DNA from: Paenibacillus sp. FSL R7-0204
GTDB taxonomy: Bacteria > Bacillota > Bacilli > Paenibacillales > Paenibacillaceae
Assembly: GCF_038002225.1 (NCBI RefSeq)
Contig: NZ_JBBOCA010000001.1
Span: forward strand, 1,922,001 to 1,986,000
Length of the DNA: 64,000 nt
Direction: 5' to 3'
Notes under the pieces: generated by a model
Databases searched by the model: none
Seen by the model: the letters and a program-made list of their open reading frames with translations, nothing else
What the model was told of the DNA's origin: nothing
Shown here: positions 11,133 to 20,634 of the stretch, one piece after another
How positions within the stretch are numbered: position 1 is the first letter of the stretch
Layout of the letters: every line of letters starts with the position of its first letter
Made by a program: the position numbers and the translations under genes

Positions 11133-11942
11133 ATGTTCCAGCATATTACGACCCACATCTTTCTGACCGTGCTGATGTATATCTTCATTTTCCTGAGTAT
11201 GCGGATCATGGGTAAACGGGAAATCGGCAAGCTGTCTGTATTTGATCTGACCATTTCCATTATGATCGCTGAGATTGCAGTTTTTGTAATTGAAGATATC
11301 GAGCGCCCCATCTATGACGGTGTGGTTCCTATGGCGACCCTGGTGCTGATTCAGGTGATCGTCGCACAGCTCAGCCTGAAGAGCCGGAAGCTGCGACTGC
11401 TGGTGGACGGCAGACCCAGTATTCTGATCTCAGACGGGAAGATTCACCGGGGCGAAATGCGCAGGCAGCGGTATAATATTGATGATCTGCTGTTGCAGCT
11501 CCGCGGGCAGAATATTGTCAGTCCGGCTGATGTGGAGTTCGCTATCCTAGAGACAAGCGGGCAGTTAACGGTGATTGAGAAGAATGCCAACGTCACTTCA
11601 TCTAATCAGTCCGGCAACAGCAGTTCCGGCGCAGAGCGGAAGGAGAATAACGGCGCTAGCCAGAAGGACTCCGGCGATGCTGAATCATCCGGCGGTGACT
11701 CTGCTTCCGTCAAGCTGCCGAAGCATAAGATCCGTTATGAAGGACTGCCGATTCCGCTGATTATGGACGGGAAGGTGCAGGACGGCAATCTGGAGATGAT
11801 CGGCAAGAACCGGTTCTGGCTTAGAACCCAGATCCGGCAGAAGGGTGTCTCTGATTTCCGGGATGTGTTCCTGTGCTCGGTGGATCATAAAGGGGAGCTC
11901 TATATTGCCCCGATTAATCCCGATAAGGGGAAACAGACCTAA
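11133..11942 (+). CDS. DUF421-domain membrane protein (YrbG/YetF-like)
   Basis: 269 residues from ATG 11133. Three N-terminal membrane helices contain the family motif MRIMGKREIGKLSVFDL, followed by the cytosolic DUF421 domain (LVDGRPSILISDGKIHRG, QRYNIDDLLLQLR). A Ser/Asn/Gly-rich stretch (about 165-195) looks like a flexible insert before the conserved end. Function of the family is unknown. Its stop overlaps the convergent spoVB stop by four bases. Confidence 0.82.
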   Translation: MFQHITTHIFLTVLMYIFIFLSMRIMGKREIGKLSVFDLTISIMIAEIAVFVIEDIERPIYDGVVPMATLVLIQVIVAQLSLKSRKLRLLVDGRPSILISDGKIHRGEMRRQRYNIDDLLLQLRGQNIVSPADVEFAILETSGQLTVIEKNANVTSSNQSGNSSSGAERKENNGASQKDSGDAESSGGDSASVKLPKHKIRYEGLPIPLIMDGKVQDGNLEMIGKNRFWLRTQIRQKGVSDFRDVFLCSVDHKGELYIAPINPDKGKQT

Positions 11943-13540
11943 CTGCGCCAGCGTCTGAAAAAGGGGACACGCTCCAGGTCGCGTCTGGAGATCAGGCCGG
12001 ATAACAGGCAGATGCTCAGATAGATGGCCATGCCACAAGTACCAGCGGCCAGGAATTGTATCCACTGCGACTGTGAGATTGGAACAGACGTATAAACATA
12101 CGACATCCCGGCGGCCATGATGACCGTAGCGGCCAGGATTTTGAGCGGGTCCGACCAGCGCAAGGACATGGCGGTCAGCTTGACCACACTATAGCCGTGC
12201 AGAAGCGTGACAAGCAGGCTGTTAACCATAATGGCGATGATGGCACCCAGAATACCGTATTCAGGCCGGGAGGCCAGCAGGAGAATCAGGAGGATTTTGA
12301 CAATGGCTCCTATCAGTGTATTAATCAGTGCCTTGCCCGGCCGGTCCATGGCCTGAAGGGCCGCTTGCAGCGGGGCCTGCACGTAGAGAAATACTGCGAA
12401 CGGGGCCATCATTCTAAGCATAGGGGCCGTATCCGCCGCATTGCCGTACATTAGCGTACAGAGTGGTACGGCAAGAATATACATAACGGCAGCAAACGGG
12501 GCACCGGTCACCATGGCGAGCCGCAGGGCCTGGTGCATTCTTTTATGAATCGTGGGCAGATCGTTGCGGGCGGCGGCCTCCGATAAGGAAGGGACGAGGG
12601 AGACGGCCAGCGAGGAACTAAGCACACCCGGCAGCAGCAGCAGCGGAATCACCATTCCCTGCAAGGAACCATATTGTGCAGTTGCGGCGGCGGCCGTGAT
12701 TCCGGCAAGCGCTAGGCTGCGCACGGTAATAATGGATTCCAGAAGGTACGAGAATGAGCCGATCAGTCGTCCGGCGGTTACCGGTACTGAAATGCCGATT
12801 AGACGTTTAAAGACAGGCGTTGTTGTCTGCCCGGGCTCGCGTCCGGCACTGCCCTGTACATCCTGAACAGTCACATCCACGGAAGGCGGGGGTTCAGACC
12901 TGTCTTTTTTGTCGTTAAAATAATATTGCCCCAGCAGGGCCAGCATTCCGGCGATCTCGCCCACAGTCACGCCAAGCATCGCACCCGCAGCCGCAAAGGC
13001 GATGCCCCTCGGCAGCAGCATCCAGGAGAACCACAGCATGAAGAAGATGCGGATGACCGATTCCAGCACGGAGGAGAAGGCCGAGGGAATCATGTTCTGC
13101 CTGCCTTGAAAGTATCCCCGGTAGATGGATGAAACGGCGACGATGGCGATCATGGGGGTCATGCTGACGAAGGTATAATAGACACGCTGGTCCGTCAGAA
13201 GAACGCTGGATACCCAGGAGGCGCTGAACAGGGCGACGAAGGTGAACACAATGCCCAGCGACAGGCTGAGGGCAAGACCGGTTTGCAGGATTTTGCGCGA
13301 TTGCTCCGGGCGGTTCTCCCCTTCGGCTTCCGCAACCAGCTTGGCAATCGCCAACGGGATTCCCCCCGTAATTACCGTAATGAGCACAATGAAAAACGGG
13401 TATCCGAGCTGATACAGACCCACCCCCTCAGCGCCGATGATCCGGGGCAGGGCAATCCGGGGAATGAAGCCAAGCATCCGGTTAATGATACCGGCGAGCA
13501 GCAGGATGATCGTTCCTTGTATAAAGGTCTGTTTCCTCAC
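11939..13540 (-). CDS. spoVB: SpoVB-like polysaccharide/lipid II flippase
   Basis: 533 residues, 14 predicted membrane helices, starting KQTFIQGTIILLLAGIINRM and with LPRIIGAEGVGLYQLGYPFF, typical of the MOP/MATE-like Spo0B-SpoVB branch. SpoVB is needed for spore cortex peptidoglycan in B. subtilis, presumably by moving lipid-linked precursors outward. A soluble loop about residues 220-245 is charged. Location between the DUF421 gene and comN is as in B. subtilis, though here it lies on the opposite strand to its neighbours. Confidence 0.88.
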   Translation of the reverse strand: MRKQTFIQGTIILLLAGIINRMLGFIPRIALPRIIGAEGVGLYQLGYPFFIVLITVITGGIPLAIAKLVAEAEGENRPEQSRKILQTGLALSLSLGIVFTFVALFSASWVSSVLLTDQRVYYTFVSMTPMIAIVAVSSIYRGYFQGRQNMIPSAFSSVLESVIRIFFMLWFSWMLLPRGIAFAAAGAMLGVTVGEIAGMLALLGQYYFNDKKDRSEPPPSVDVTVQDVQGSAGREPGQTTTPVFKRLIGISVPVTAGRLIGSFSYLLESIITVRSLALAGITAAAATAQYGSLQGMVIPLLLLPGVLSSSLAVSLVPSLSEAAARNDLPTIHKRMHQALRLAMVTGAPFAAVMYILAVPLCTLMYGNAADTAPMLRMMAPFAVFLYVQAPLQAALQAMDRPGKALINTLIGAIVKILLILLLASRPEYGILGAIIAIMVNSLLVTLLHGYSVVKLTAMSLRWSDPLKILAATVIMAAGMSYVYTSVPISQSQWIQFLAAGTCGMAIYLSICLLSGLISRRDLERVPFFRRWRS

Positions 13541-13754
13541 AGGACACTCCTTCTTCCTACATATGAGATGAAACTACAGGTGAATTACCGCCATAATCAA
13601 GCCAGGCTTGTATAAGGATATGCCAGTACTGGTGCGCTACATGACAAGCATTCTATAGACAAGTTTTTTGGCCGGAAGCAGGAAAGTAAGAGCGCAGGGT
13701 CGAATACGTACCACTGAGCATACGTAATTGAGGAATCTTTGGAGGTGCCTGCAC

Positions 13755-14006
13755 GTGGAATCGGAACAATGGAGATATGACGAGCTTAGTGAAGATATCG
13801 AAGCCATGTGCATCAGCAAAGCGGAGGAATTCCGGCTCCTCGGCTATGAATATGTGACCGGTAAGGACATTTGGGATTGCATCAGCCGCAATTATGCCAA
13901 GGAGGGAAGACCTCCCCTGCACAGGCTGGTCAATGACATTTATTCGCTCAAGTCTGGCAGTTATATGACTTATCTGACCTTGGCGGCCTACCGGGGATTG
14001 AATTAA
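13755..14006 (+). CDS. comN: ComN-like post-transcriptional regulator
   Basis: 83 residues from GTG 13755, with GGAGGT eight bases upstream. The sequence (YDELSEDIEAMCISKAEEF, GKDIWDCISRNYAKEG, LHRLVNDIYSLK) fits the short helical post-transcriptional regulator family of B. subtilis ComN (YrzD), which acts on comE mRNA and interacts with DivIVA. Flanked by spoVB and secDF as in B. subtilis. Confidence 0.85.
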   Translation: MESEQWRYDELSEDIEAMCISKAEEFRLLGYEYVTGKDIWDCISRNYAKEGRPPLHRLVNDIYSLKSGSYMTYLTLAAYRGLN

Positions 14007-14172
14007 CGGGGGGATTTGTCAAAAGGAACGATTTTCTTTTGCAAACGGGTACGGGAAGCAGTAAAGTAAGTAAAGAGTGTTCAGACATGTCCTATCAAAC
14101 GGAGGTATCCTCGCTTTGCAGCAGTACCGGCCGTTTCTTTGTGTGAATCAAGACACCGTCATTCCTTCTGAA

Positions 14173-14201
14173 TTGACGGTCATTTCGCACGTAGCTATAA
14201 T
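14173..14201 (+). promoter_or_regulatory. SigmaA-type promoter of secDF
   Basis: TTGACG (14173-14178), a 17-bp spacer and a perfect TATAAT (14196-14201), 38 bp before the secD start. The -35 lies within a short inverted repeat (TGACGGTC with an upstream partner at about 14153). Confidence 0.8.
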
Positions 14202-14239
14202 AGGAATATTGATGTAATGAAAGGGGAACTAGCTAGAGC

Positions 14240-15493
14240 ATGAAGAGAATGTTGAGCTTTATCATTACCGTGGTCGTTCTAACCGGCGTCATGGTATTTA
14301 CTACTCCCGGGCTGCTGGACAGAGTCCGTCTGGGTCTTGACCTCAAAGGCGGATTCGAAATTCTGTACCACGCCGAGCCAATGGATACGGGAGGAACCCT
14401 GACCCGCGCTTCGCTGCAGAAAACTGCAGAGAGCCTGGAGAAGCGGGCGAATGCACTCGGAACCAGCGAGCCTGAGGTGACCACCGAAGGTACGGACCGC
14501 ATCCGTCTGAAGATCGCGGGTGTTACTGACGAAGCAGAGGTTCGCAAGAAAATGAAAGAACCCGCAGTTCTCACCTTCCGCAGTGCCAAGGAAGGGGATG
14601 CTCCCGGGGTATTCAGTAAGATTGAGCTTGTAGGCAGTGACTTCGTGGAAGGTGCGGCAGAGGTTCAACGCGATCAATTGAACCGTCCCGAAATCAGCAT
14701 CTCCATCAAAGACAAGAAGAAATTCGCAGAGATTACCGAGCGGCTGGTGGGTAAAGAGCTTGCTATTTATCTTGATGAAAACTTGTTATCGGCCCCCCCA
14801 ACAGTAAGACAAGTCCTGACCGATGGTAAGGCTTCGATTTCCGGGGGATATACACTGGATGAAGCCCGCGAGATTGCCGATACGATCAACCTCGGCGCTT
14901 TGCCGCTGAAGCTGACAGAGAAATATTCCCAGAGCGTAGGGGCTACACTGGGTAAGCAATCCTTGGATGAGACCGTCAGAGCCGGTATTGTCGGTTCTGT
15001 GATTATTTTGATCTTCATGCTGCTTATGTATCGTCTTCCGGGCGTACTGGCCAGCTTCGCGCTGATCCTGCACACCTGGCTGCTGATTCTGGTATTTGTC
15101 CTGGCGGACTTTACGCTGACGCTTCCCGGGATCGCCGCGTTCATTCTCGGTATAGGGATGGCCGTCGATGCCAATATCATTACCAATGAACGGATCAGGG
15201 AAGAGATGCGCAGCGGGAAGGGCATTATGTCTTCCGTCAAAGCAGGGAACAAGACCTCCTTCCGTACAGTTATGGATGCGAATGTAACCACTATTATCGT
15301 AGCGGCTGTCATGTTCGCCTTCGGTACTGGTGCGGTCAAAGGCTTCGCGCTGATTCTGATCGTGGAAATTGTACTTAGTATCGTAACAAACCTTTATTTT
15401 GCCCACTGGCTGCTGACAGTGCTGGTTAAAGCCGGCGCACTCAACAAGCCGAAGCAATTTGGGGTAAAGGAGAGTGACATCAGTGCGCTTTAA
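14240..15493 (+). CDS. secD: Protein translocase subunit SecD
   Basis: 417 residues. N-terminal membrane helix, then D1 motif GLDLKGG, a periplasm-type P1 domain shortened as usual in Firmicutes, and C-terminal RND helices with GIGMAVDANIITNERIREE. SecDF uses the proton gradient to pull exported proteins through SecYEG. B. subtilis has a fused SecDF; here the two are separate, with an 11-base overlap. Confidence 0.95.
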   Translation: MKRMLSFIITVVVLTGVMVFTTPGLLDRVRLGLDLKGGFEILYHAEPMDTGGTLTRASLQKTAESLEKRANALGTSEPEVTTEGTDRIRLKIAGVTDEAEVRKKMKEPAVLTFRSAKEGDAPGVFSKIELVGSDFVEGAAEVQRDQLNRPEISISIKDKKKFAEITERLVGKELAIYLDENLLSAPPTVRQVLTDGKASISGGYTLDEAREIADTINLGALPLKLTEKYSQSVGATLGKQSLDETVRAGIVGSVIILIFMLLMYRLPGVLASFALILHTWLLILVFVLADFTLTLPGIAAFILGIGMAVDANIITNERIREEMRSGKGIMSSVKAGNKTSFRTVMDANVTTIIVAAVMFAFGTGAVKGFALILIVEIVLSIVTNLYFAHWLLTVLVKAGALNKPKQFGVKESDISAL

Positions 15494-16382
15494 GAAAGAG
15501 CTTGATTTCGTACATTTAAGTAAATTCTTCTATATCTTTTCGATTGCCCTTACTGTAGCAGGTCTGGTCTTTCTGGCAACCTTCGGCCTGAACTACAGCG
15601 TTGACTTCAAGGCCGGGTCCAATGTGGACGTAGCGCTCTCCAAGGGTGTCACGCTGGCTGAGCTGCAGCCGGCTCTAAAGGGTGCGGGTATCGAGCATGA
15701 ACCTACCATTACCATCGGCGACAAGCGGGTCAACATCCGTTATGATCAAGAGCTGAGTGATGCACAAAGTGAGACCCTTAAGAAGTCAATCAACAAGATT
15801 GATGACAAGGCGTCTTTTGAAATCAATACCGTAGATACCGAGATGGCTAAGGAACTGGCCCGCAATGCGATCTATTCCGTACTGCTCTCCAGTATCGGGA
15901 TTATCATCTATGTAAGTATCCGTTTTGAATGGCGTTTTGCGCTGGCTTCCATTGTGGCGCTGCTTCATGACGCATTCATGGTAGTGGCGGTCTTCTCGAT
16001 CTTCCGTCTGGAGGTTGACATTACCTTCATTGTCGCGGTGCTGACCATTATCGGTTACTCGATTAACGATACGATCGTTATCTTTGACCGGATACGCGAG
16101 AATCTGCGCTTCGGTAAACAGAAGTCGTATGAGGACCTGAAGCACCTGGTTAACAAAAGTGTAATGCAGACACTTATGCGTTCTCTTTATACAGCCTTCA
16201 CCGTATTTATTGCTGCATTCTTCCTGCTGATTATGGGCGGGGAGTCAATCCGTATGTTCTCACTGGCTATGGTTATCGGTCTGCTCTTCGGAGCATATTC
16301 ATCGATCTTCATCGCAAGTCCGCTCTGGCTGCTCCTGAAAAAGAACCAGAAGCCTGCGGCGAAGACCCCGGCCAAAGCCTAG
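15483..16382 (+). CDS. secF: Protein translocase subunit SecF
   Basis: About 299 residues. GTG 15483 is preferred because AAAGGAG lies ten bases upstream; GTG 15474 sits too close to it. Motifs FGLNYSVDFKAGS and YSINDTIVIFDRIREN mark SecF, with six membrane helices. It begins inside the secD end, so translation is coupled. Confidence 0.95.
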   Translation: MRFKKELDFVHLSKFFYIFSIALTVAGLVFLATFGLNYSVDFKAGSNVDVALSKGVTLAELQPALKGAGIEHEPTITIGDKRVNIRYDQELSDAQSETLKKSINKIDDKASFEINTVDTEMAKELARNAIYSVLLSSIGIIIYVSIRFEWRFALASIVALLHDAFMVVAVFSIFRLEVDITFIVAVLTIIGYSINDTIVIFDRIRENLRFGKQKSYEDLKHLVNKSVMQTLMRSLYTAFTVFIAAFFLLIMGGESIRMFSLAMVIGLLFGAYSSIFIASPLWLLLKKNQKPAAKTPAKA

Positions 16383-16399
16383 TACCCGGTTGTTCTGTA

Positions 16400-16426
16400 A
16401 GCCGCGTCTGTAGCGACGCGGCTTTT
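16400..16426 (+). terminator. Terminator after secF
   Basis: Perfect nine-pair stem AGCCGCGTC / GACGCGGCT with a six-base loop and a short T-run. Confidence 0.85.
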
Positions 16427-16503
16427 CGGAATCTTCGGGTTAGGGCGTCTTGCTTGATTTCATCATCATGAGTTTACCTGCTAGTGGTAAGGAGGGCCTC
16501 GTT

Positions 16504-17469
16504 ATGAATGACAAACCATTACCCCGGAAACAAACTGTTGCCTGGACCGGAATCCTTAGTGATGTTCTACTTGCTGTAGCCAAGGGGAGTATCGGTTATC
16601 TGTCAGGCAGCAAGGCATTGTTGGGGGATGCAATTTATTCGGGAGCAGATGCCGCTGCCAGACTGGCGGGGGTGATTCCCTGGAACCTGAAGCAGGGTCA
16701 CAAGGCTGCAGGCGCAGCCGAACGTGGCCGCACTGTACAAGGAAGCAAGGAGCCAATGGCGGCTATTCTGTTCTCTGTGCTGATTATTATGGGCGGGCTG
16801 CAGGTTGCTTTCTCGGCGATCCGTGATTTGACAAGGGGACATCTGTCGGCACCGGAGGAGTCAGCGCTTGTTGCTGTCCTGCTGTGCATTGTGTTCAAAG
16901 AGGCTGTATTTCAATACCAGTACCGTTATTTCAAAAAAAAGGGTGACGGCAGTCATGCAGCTTATGCCGATAGCCACCGGTTCAGCCTGTATACGTCTAT
17001 AACTGTATTTATCGGAATTGCCCTGGCCATAACTGGAGGATACTTGAACTGGCATCCTCTGCTCTACATGGACCCCATTGCAGCTCTGCTGACCGGATGC
17101 CTGATTCTCCGCAAAGGCTATTCATTAATTGCTTCCTCTGTATACAGCAAGAAGATTCAGGAGCTTCCTTCCGAGGAAGCAGCCAGCTTCATTGAGACGG
17201 TTCAGAGGGTACACGGAGTCATCCGGGTGGAGCAGCTCCGGGCGCTGGAGGAAGGCGACTATGTGAATCTGCATGTAAAGATTAGTGTGAATCCGCGGAT
17301 CAGCGTGATGGAGGCACAGGATATTTCGGAATGTGCAAGGAAGCTGCTTCAGCACCGGTTCGTTCATGTTGGTGAGGTTCATATGGATGTTGTGCCGTAT
17401 GATCCGGGTTATCCTTATAAAAGCAATCACGAGCTCGTGGACAACGATATTCCCACGCTGCTTCAGTAG
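16504..17469 (+). CDS. Cation diffusion facilitator family transporter
   Basis: 321 residues from ATG 16504, which follows AAGGAGGG. CDF features: SKALLGDAIYSGADAAARLAG (second helix), YADSHRFSLYTSITVFIG and the cytosolic dimerisation domain (VHGVIRVEQLRALEEGDYVNL). Probably exports a divalent metal such as zinc or manganese against protons. The helix II site carries Asp-x3-Asp. A CDF gene also lies between secDF and recJ in B. subtilis (yrvD region). Confidence 0.88.
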   Translation: MNDKPLPRKQTVAWTGILSDVLLAVAKGSIGYLSGSKALLGDAIYSGADAAARLAGVIPWNLKQGHKAAGAAERGRTVQGSKEPMAAILFSVLIIMGGLQVAFSAIRDLTRGHLSAPEESALVAVLLCIVFKEAVFQYQYRYFKKKGDGSHAAYADSHRFSLYTSITVFIGIALAITGGYLNWHPLLYMDPIAALLTGCLILRKGYSLIASSVYSKKIQELPSEEAASFIETVQRVHGVIRVEQLRALEEGDYVNLHVKISVNPRISVMEAQDISECARKLLQHRFVHVGEVHMDVVPYDPGYPYKSNHELVDNDIPTLLQ

Positions 17470-17498
17470 TCTGCAAGGTGAGAGAAAGGTGAGCTGTA

Positions 17499-19901
17499 TT
17501 GCTTCATTCAAAAACAAGCTGGCAATCTCCGGCAGCCGATTCCGAGCGTATTCAGGAACTGGCCCGGAGCCTTTCTATTTCTCCGCTCCTTTCTTCACTG
17601 CTGGTGCAAAGAGGTATGGATACCGCTGACAAGGCGCGCGTATTCATGGATGGTGGAGCGGAAGATAGACATGATCCATTCCTGCTCAAAGGAATGGCTG
17701 AAGCGGTGCCGCGGATACAGAAGGCACTGCAAGAGGAAGAACATATTCTGGTGTACGGTGATTATGACGCAGATGGGGTATCCAGCACAGCACTGATGAT
17801 CTACCTGTTGCGTCATCTCGGCGCCTCCTTTGACATTTATATTCCCCATCGGTCCAATGAAGGCTATGGACTGCATAATCATGCGTTGGACTGGGCGGTC
17901 CAGCAGGGTGTATCTCTCGTCATTACGGTTGATACTGGTATCAGTGCCTATCATCAGATTGCCTATGCCTCGGAGCTGGGCATTGACGTTATTGTCACGG
18001 ACCATCATGAGCCGCCAGAGCTGCTGCCTGAGGCATATGCCCTGATTAACCCGAAGCTGCCGGACTGCCCGTATCCGTTCAAGGGCCTGGCTGGAGTGGG
18101 GGTGGCTTACAAGCTGGCTGAGGCGCTCCTGGGCAGCGAAGTGCCGGAGGAATGGTGTGAGATCGCCGCCATCGGTACCGTAGCTGACCTGATGCCGCTG
18201 CTGGGCGAGAACCGCAGTCTGGTGCGCAGAGGCCTCAGCAGCATGCGGAATTCGTCCTTCCCGGGAATCCGGGCGCTGCTCTCGGTGGGCGGTATTGCGA
18301 TGAACACCGTCAGTGCGGTGAATATCGCCTTCGGGATGGCTCCGCGTATTAATGCCAGCGGAAGACTGGACCATGCTGGCCGGGCGGTTACACTGCTGAC
18401 CACTGAAGATTCGGCAGAAGCTGAACAATTTGCCGGAGAGCTGGATCTGCTGAATAAGGAACGGCAGCTGGTTGTGGAGCGAATTGTCACCGAAGCCACA
18501 GCCAAGCTGGAGGAGAGAATCAGCAGGAGCGGACTGCCGGATATTATAGTGCTGGCGGACCAGGGCTGGAATGTCGGCGTAGTCGGCATTGTGGCTTCCA
18601 AGCTGCTTGAGCGGTATTACCGTCCGGTTATTATTCTGGACATTCATCCGGAGACCGGGATGTGCAAGGGCTCTGCCCGCTCTATCCCGGGCCTGGATAT
18701 CTATGCAGCCTTATCCTCATGCGCCGAATTGATGGACCACTTCGGAGGACATCCGGCCGCTGCCGGGATGAGTCTGCCGTCAGACAAGCTGGAAGCCTTC
18801 GATGCGGCGCTGAATAGCTATGCTGCGTCTATTCTGACACCGGAGGACTTCGTAGCTGTTACGGCTGCGGACGGGGAGGTATCCATTGCAGATCTGACCC
18901 TCCAGGCTGCGCTTGAGCTGGAGCGGCTTGCGCCGTTTGGCATGGCCAATCCGCTGCCGAGATTCATTCTGCGCGGAGCGGTTGTGAAGGAGACCCGGAA
19001 GATGGGCCAGGAGGGCAAGCACCTGAAGCTTGTGCTCCAGCAGGACAAGCTGACGATTGAAGCTGTAGCCTTCGGCAAGGGTCCCCTGGCTGAGCTGCTT
19101 CCGGACGGCACAGTCGTGGATGTACTGGCAGAGCTGTCCGTCAATGAATGGAACGGCTCGCGCAAGCCTCAGCTGATGCTGCAGGATCTGGCGGTGCCGA
19201 AGGCGCAGTTGTTCGATCTGCGCGGCGCAGCTGATGCTGTTAAGCAGGCGGCGCATATTCAGGAGCTGCTCCGCACCTATAGCGGCAGCAATCCGGGCCA
19301 GAGTGCTGCGGTCTTCCAGAACAGCCGGACAACGCCGCTGCGTGATCTGAAGGGCATGTCCCTCTGGGTATACGATGAGTCTGCCGGGATCTCGGCTATA
19401 CATCAGCCGGAGGGTGCACGTGCCGAAGAGGGACTGTCGCTGCTCTGTGTGCTGGATATGCCCGAGTCCCCGGAACAGCTGGAAGCGCTGTTCACTGCTT
19501 TTCCCCAGGCGGAGAACATTGCCCTGCTGCATTCGATCCGTGACGGGCGTGACCGGCTGCAGGTTCCTACCCGTGATCATTTCAAATCGTTATATAAATG
19601 GATTGCCGCAATCGCTGCATCTCCAACTCCTGAGCAAGAAGTGCTGCTGCGGCTCAGCCGCCAGTCGGCGCTTGGTGTGCGTATGGTGAGCAGAATGCTG
19701 GATGTGTTCGATGAGCTTGACTTCATTGAGCGCAGCGGCGGCAAGATTACCTTTGTCCCGCAGCCTGCCGCCAAGAGTCTGAGCACATCAGAGCATTTCG
19801 TCAGACTGGGCAAGACGGCGGAGATGGAACAGTATTTCATGGAAGGCAGCCGCATTGAACTGCAGGAATTCATGCTGTCACGGCGTTTAGGGGTCTCATA
19901 A
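17499..19901 (+). CDS. recJ: Single-stranded-DNA-specific exonuclease RecJ
   Basis: 800 residues from TTG 17499, with GAAAGGTGAG upstream. 5'-3' exonuclease on single strands for recombination and repair. DHH motifs: GDYDADGVSSTALM, VDTGISAY, TDHHEPPE; DHHA1 with GHPAAAGM; OB fold; and an extra C-terminal domain of about 230 residues typical of Bacillales RecJ. Next gene is apt, as in B. subtilis. Confidence 0.95.
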   Translation: MLHSKTSWQSPAADSERIQELARSLSISPLLSSLLVQRGMDTADKARVFMDGGAEDRHDPFLLKGMAEAVPRIQKALQEEEHILVYGDYDADGVSSTALMIYLLRHLGASFDIYIPHRSNEGYGLHNHALDWAVQQGVSLVITVDTGISAYHQIAYASELGIDVIVTDHHEPPELLPEAYALINPKLPDCPYPFKGLAGVGVAYKLAEALLGSEVPEEWCEIAAIGTVADLMPLLGENRSLVRRGLSSMRNSSFPGIRALLSVGGIAMNTVSAVNIAFGMAPRINASGRLDHAGRAVTLLTTEDSAEAEQFAGELDLLNKERQLVVERIVTEATAKLEERISRSGLPDIIVLADQGWNVGVVGIVASKLLERYYRPVIILDIHPETGMCKGSARSIPGLDIYAALSSCAELMDHFGGHPAAAGMSLPSDKLEAFDAALNSYAASILTPEDFVAVTAADGEVSIADLTLQAALELERLAPFGMANPLPRFILRGAVVKETRKMGQEGKHLKLVLQQDKLTIEAVAFGKGPLAELLPDGTVVDVLAELSVNEWNGSRKPQLMLQDLAVPKAQLFDLRGAADAVKQAAHIQELLRTYSGSNPGQSAAVFQNSRTTPLRDLKGMSLWVYDESAGISAIHQPEGARAEEGLSLLCVLDMPESPEQLEALFTAFPQAENIALLHSIRDGRDRLQVPTRDHFKSLYKWIAAIAASPTPEQEVLLRLSRQSALGVRMVSRMLDVFDELDFIERSGGKITFVPQPAAKSLSTSEHFVRLGKTAEMEQYFMEGSRIELQEFMLSRRLGVS

Positions 19902-19980
19902 CAGCTACACATGCTGTCACGGGCCATTGGGTTCGAGTAACTTCAGCGGGGTGATCCCCGCTTACTTTTAGGAGATGATG

Positions 19981-20502
19981 ATGTTGGATTTCAAAAACAA
20001 TATTCGCGTAATTCCGGATTTTCCCCAGGCTGGAATCAGCTTCAAAGATATTACTACACTGCTTAAGGACGGCGCTGCGTACCGTGCAGCCATCGATGAG
20101 CTTAAGGCTCTGGTGGCCCACCTGGAGATCGATGTCATTGCCGGACCGGAGGCGCGCGGTTTTGTAGTGGGTGCGCCGCTGGCTTACGCGCTGGGAGTAG
20201 GCTTCGTGCCAATCCGTAAAAGCGGCAAGCTTCCGTATGAGACCATCGAAGTAGGCTATGATCTGGAATACGGTAAGGATACCCTCGCTGTGCATACCGA
20301 TGCGATCAAGCCAGGCCAGAAGGTGCTGATTGCGGATGATCTGCTGGCTACAGGCGGGACGATTGCTACTTCTGTTAACCTGGTAGAGCAGCTTGGCGGC
20401 CAGGTGGTCGGCGCTGCATTCCTGATCGAATTGACAGCTCTGTCCGGACGGGACAAGCTGTCGGATATTGAAGTGGTTACCTTGTTGACTTACGAGGATT
20501 AG
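19981..20502 (+). CDS. apt: Adenine phosphoribosyltransferase
   Basis: 173 residues. Three ATG codons occur in series (19975, 19978, 19981); the last is best spaced from AGGAG. Salvages adenine with PRPP to AMP. PRPP loop [13 protein letters not shown] is intact, plus [16 protein letters not shown]. Backbone gene between recJ and relA. Confidence 0.95.
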   Translation: MLDFKNNIRVIPDFPQAGISFKDITTLLKDGAAYRAAIDELKALVAHLEIDVIAGPEARGFVVGAPLAYALGVGFVPIRKSGKLPYETIEVGYDLEYGKDTLAVHTDAIKPGQKVLIADDLLATGGTIATSVNLVEQLGGQVVGAAFLIELTALSGRDKLSDIEVVTLLTYED

Positions 20503-20534
20503 TCCCCGTGCCCGGCAACTTTTCCCGGGAAATA

Positions 20535-20577
20535 AAAAGCGGACTGCTGTCGAATGAAGACAGCAGTCCGCTTTTTT
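20535..20577 (+). terminator. Bidirectional terminator between apt and the permease
   Basis: Seventeen-pair stem AAAAGCGGACTGCTGTC / GACAGCAGTCCGCTTTT, seven-base loop, T-run on the plus strand and A-run on the other side, serving both convergent genes. Confidence 0.92.
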
Positions 20578-20634
20578 ATATGGTTAAACAATAAAGATGA
20601 TAGTTACGGCCAATATCAATATTGATGTTTATTT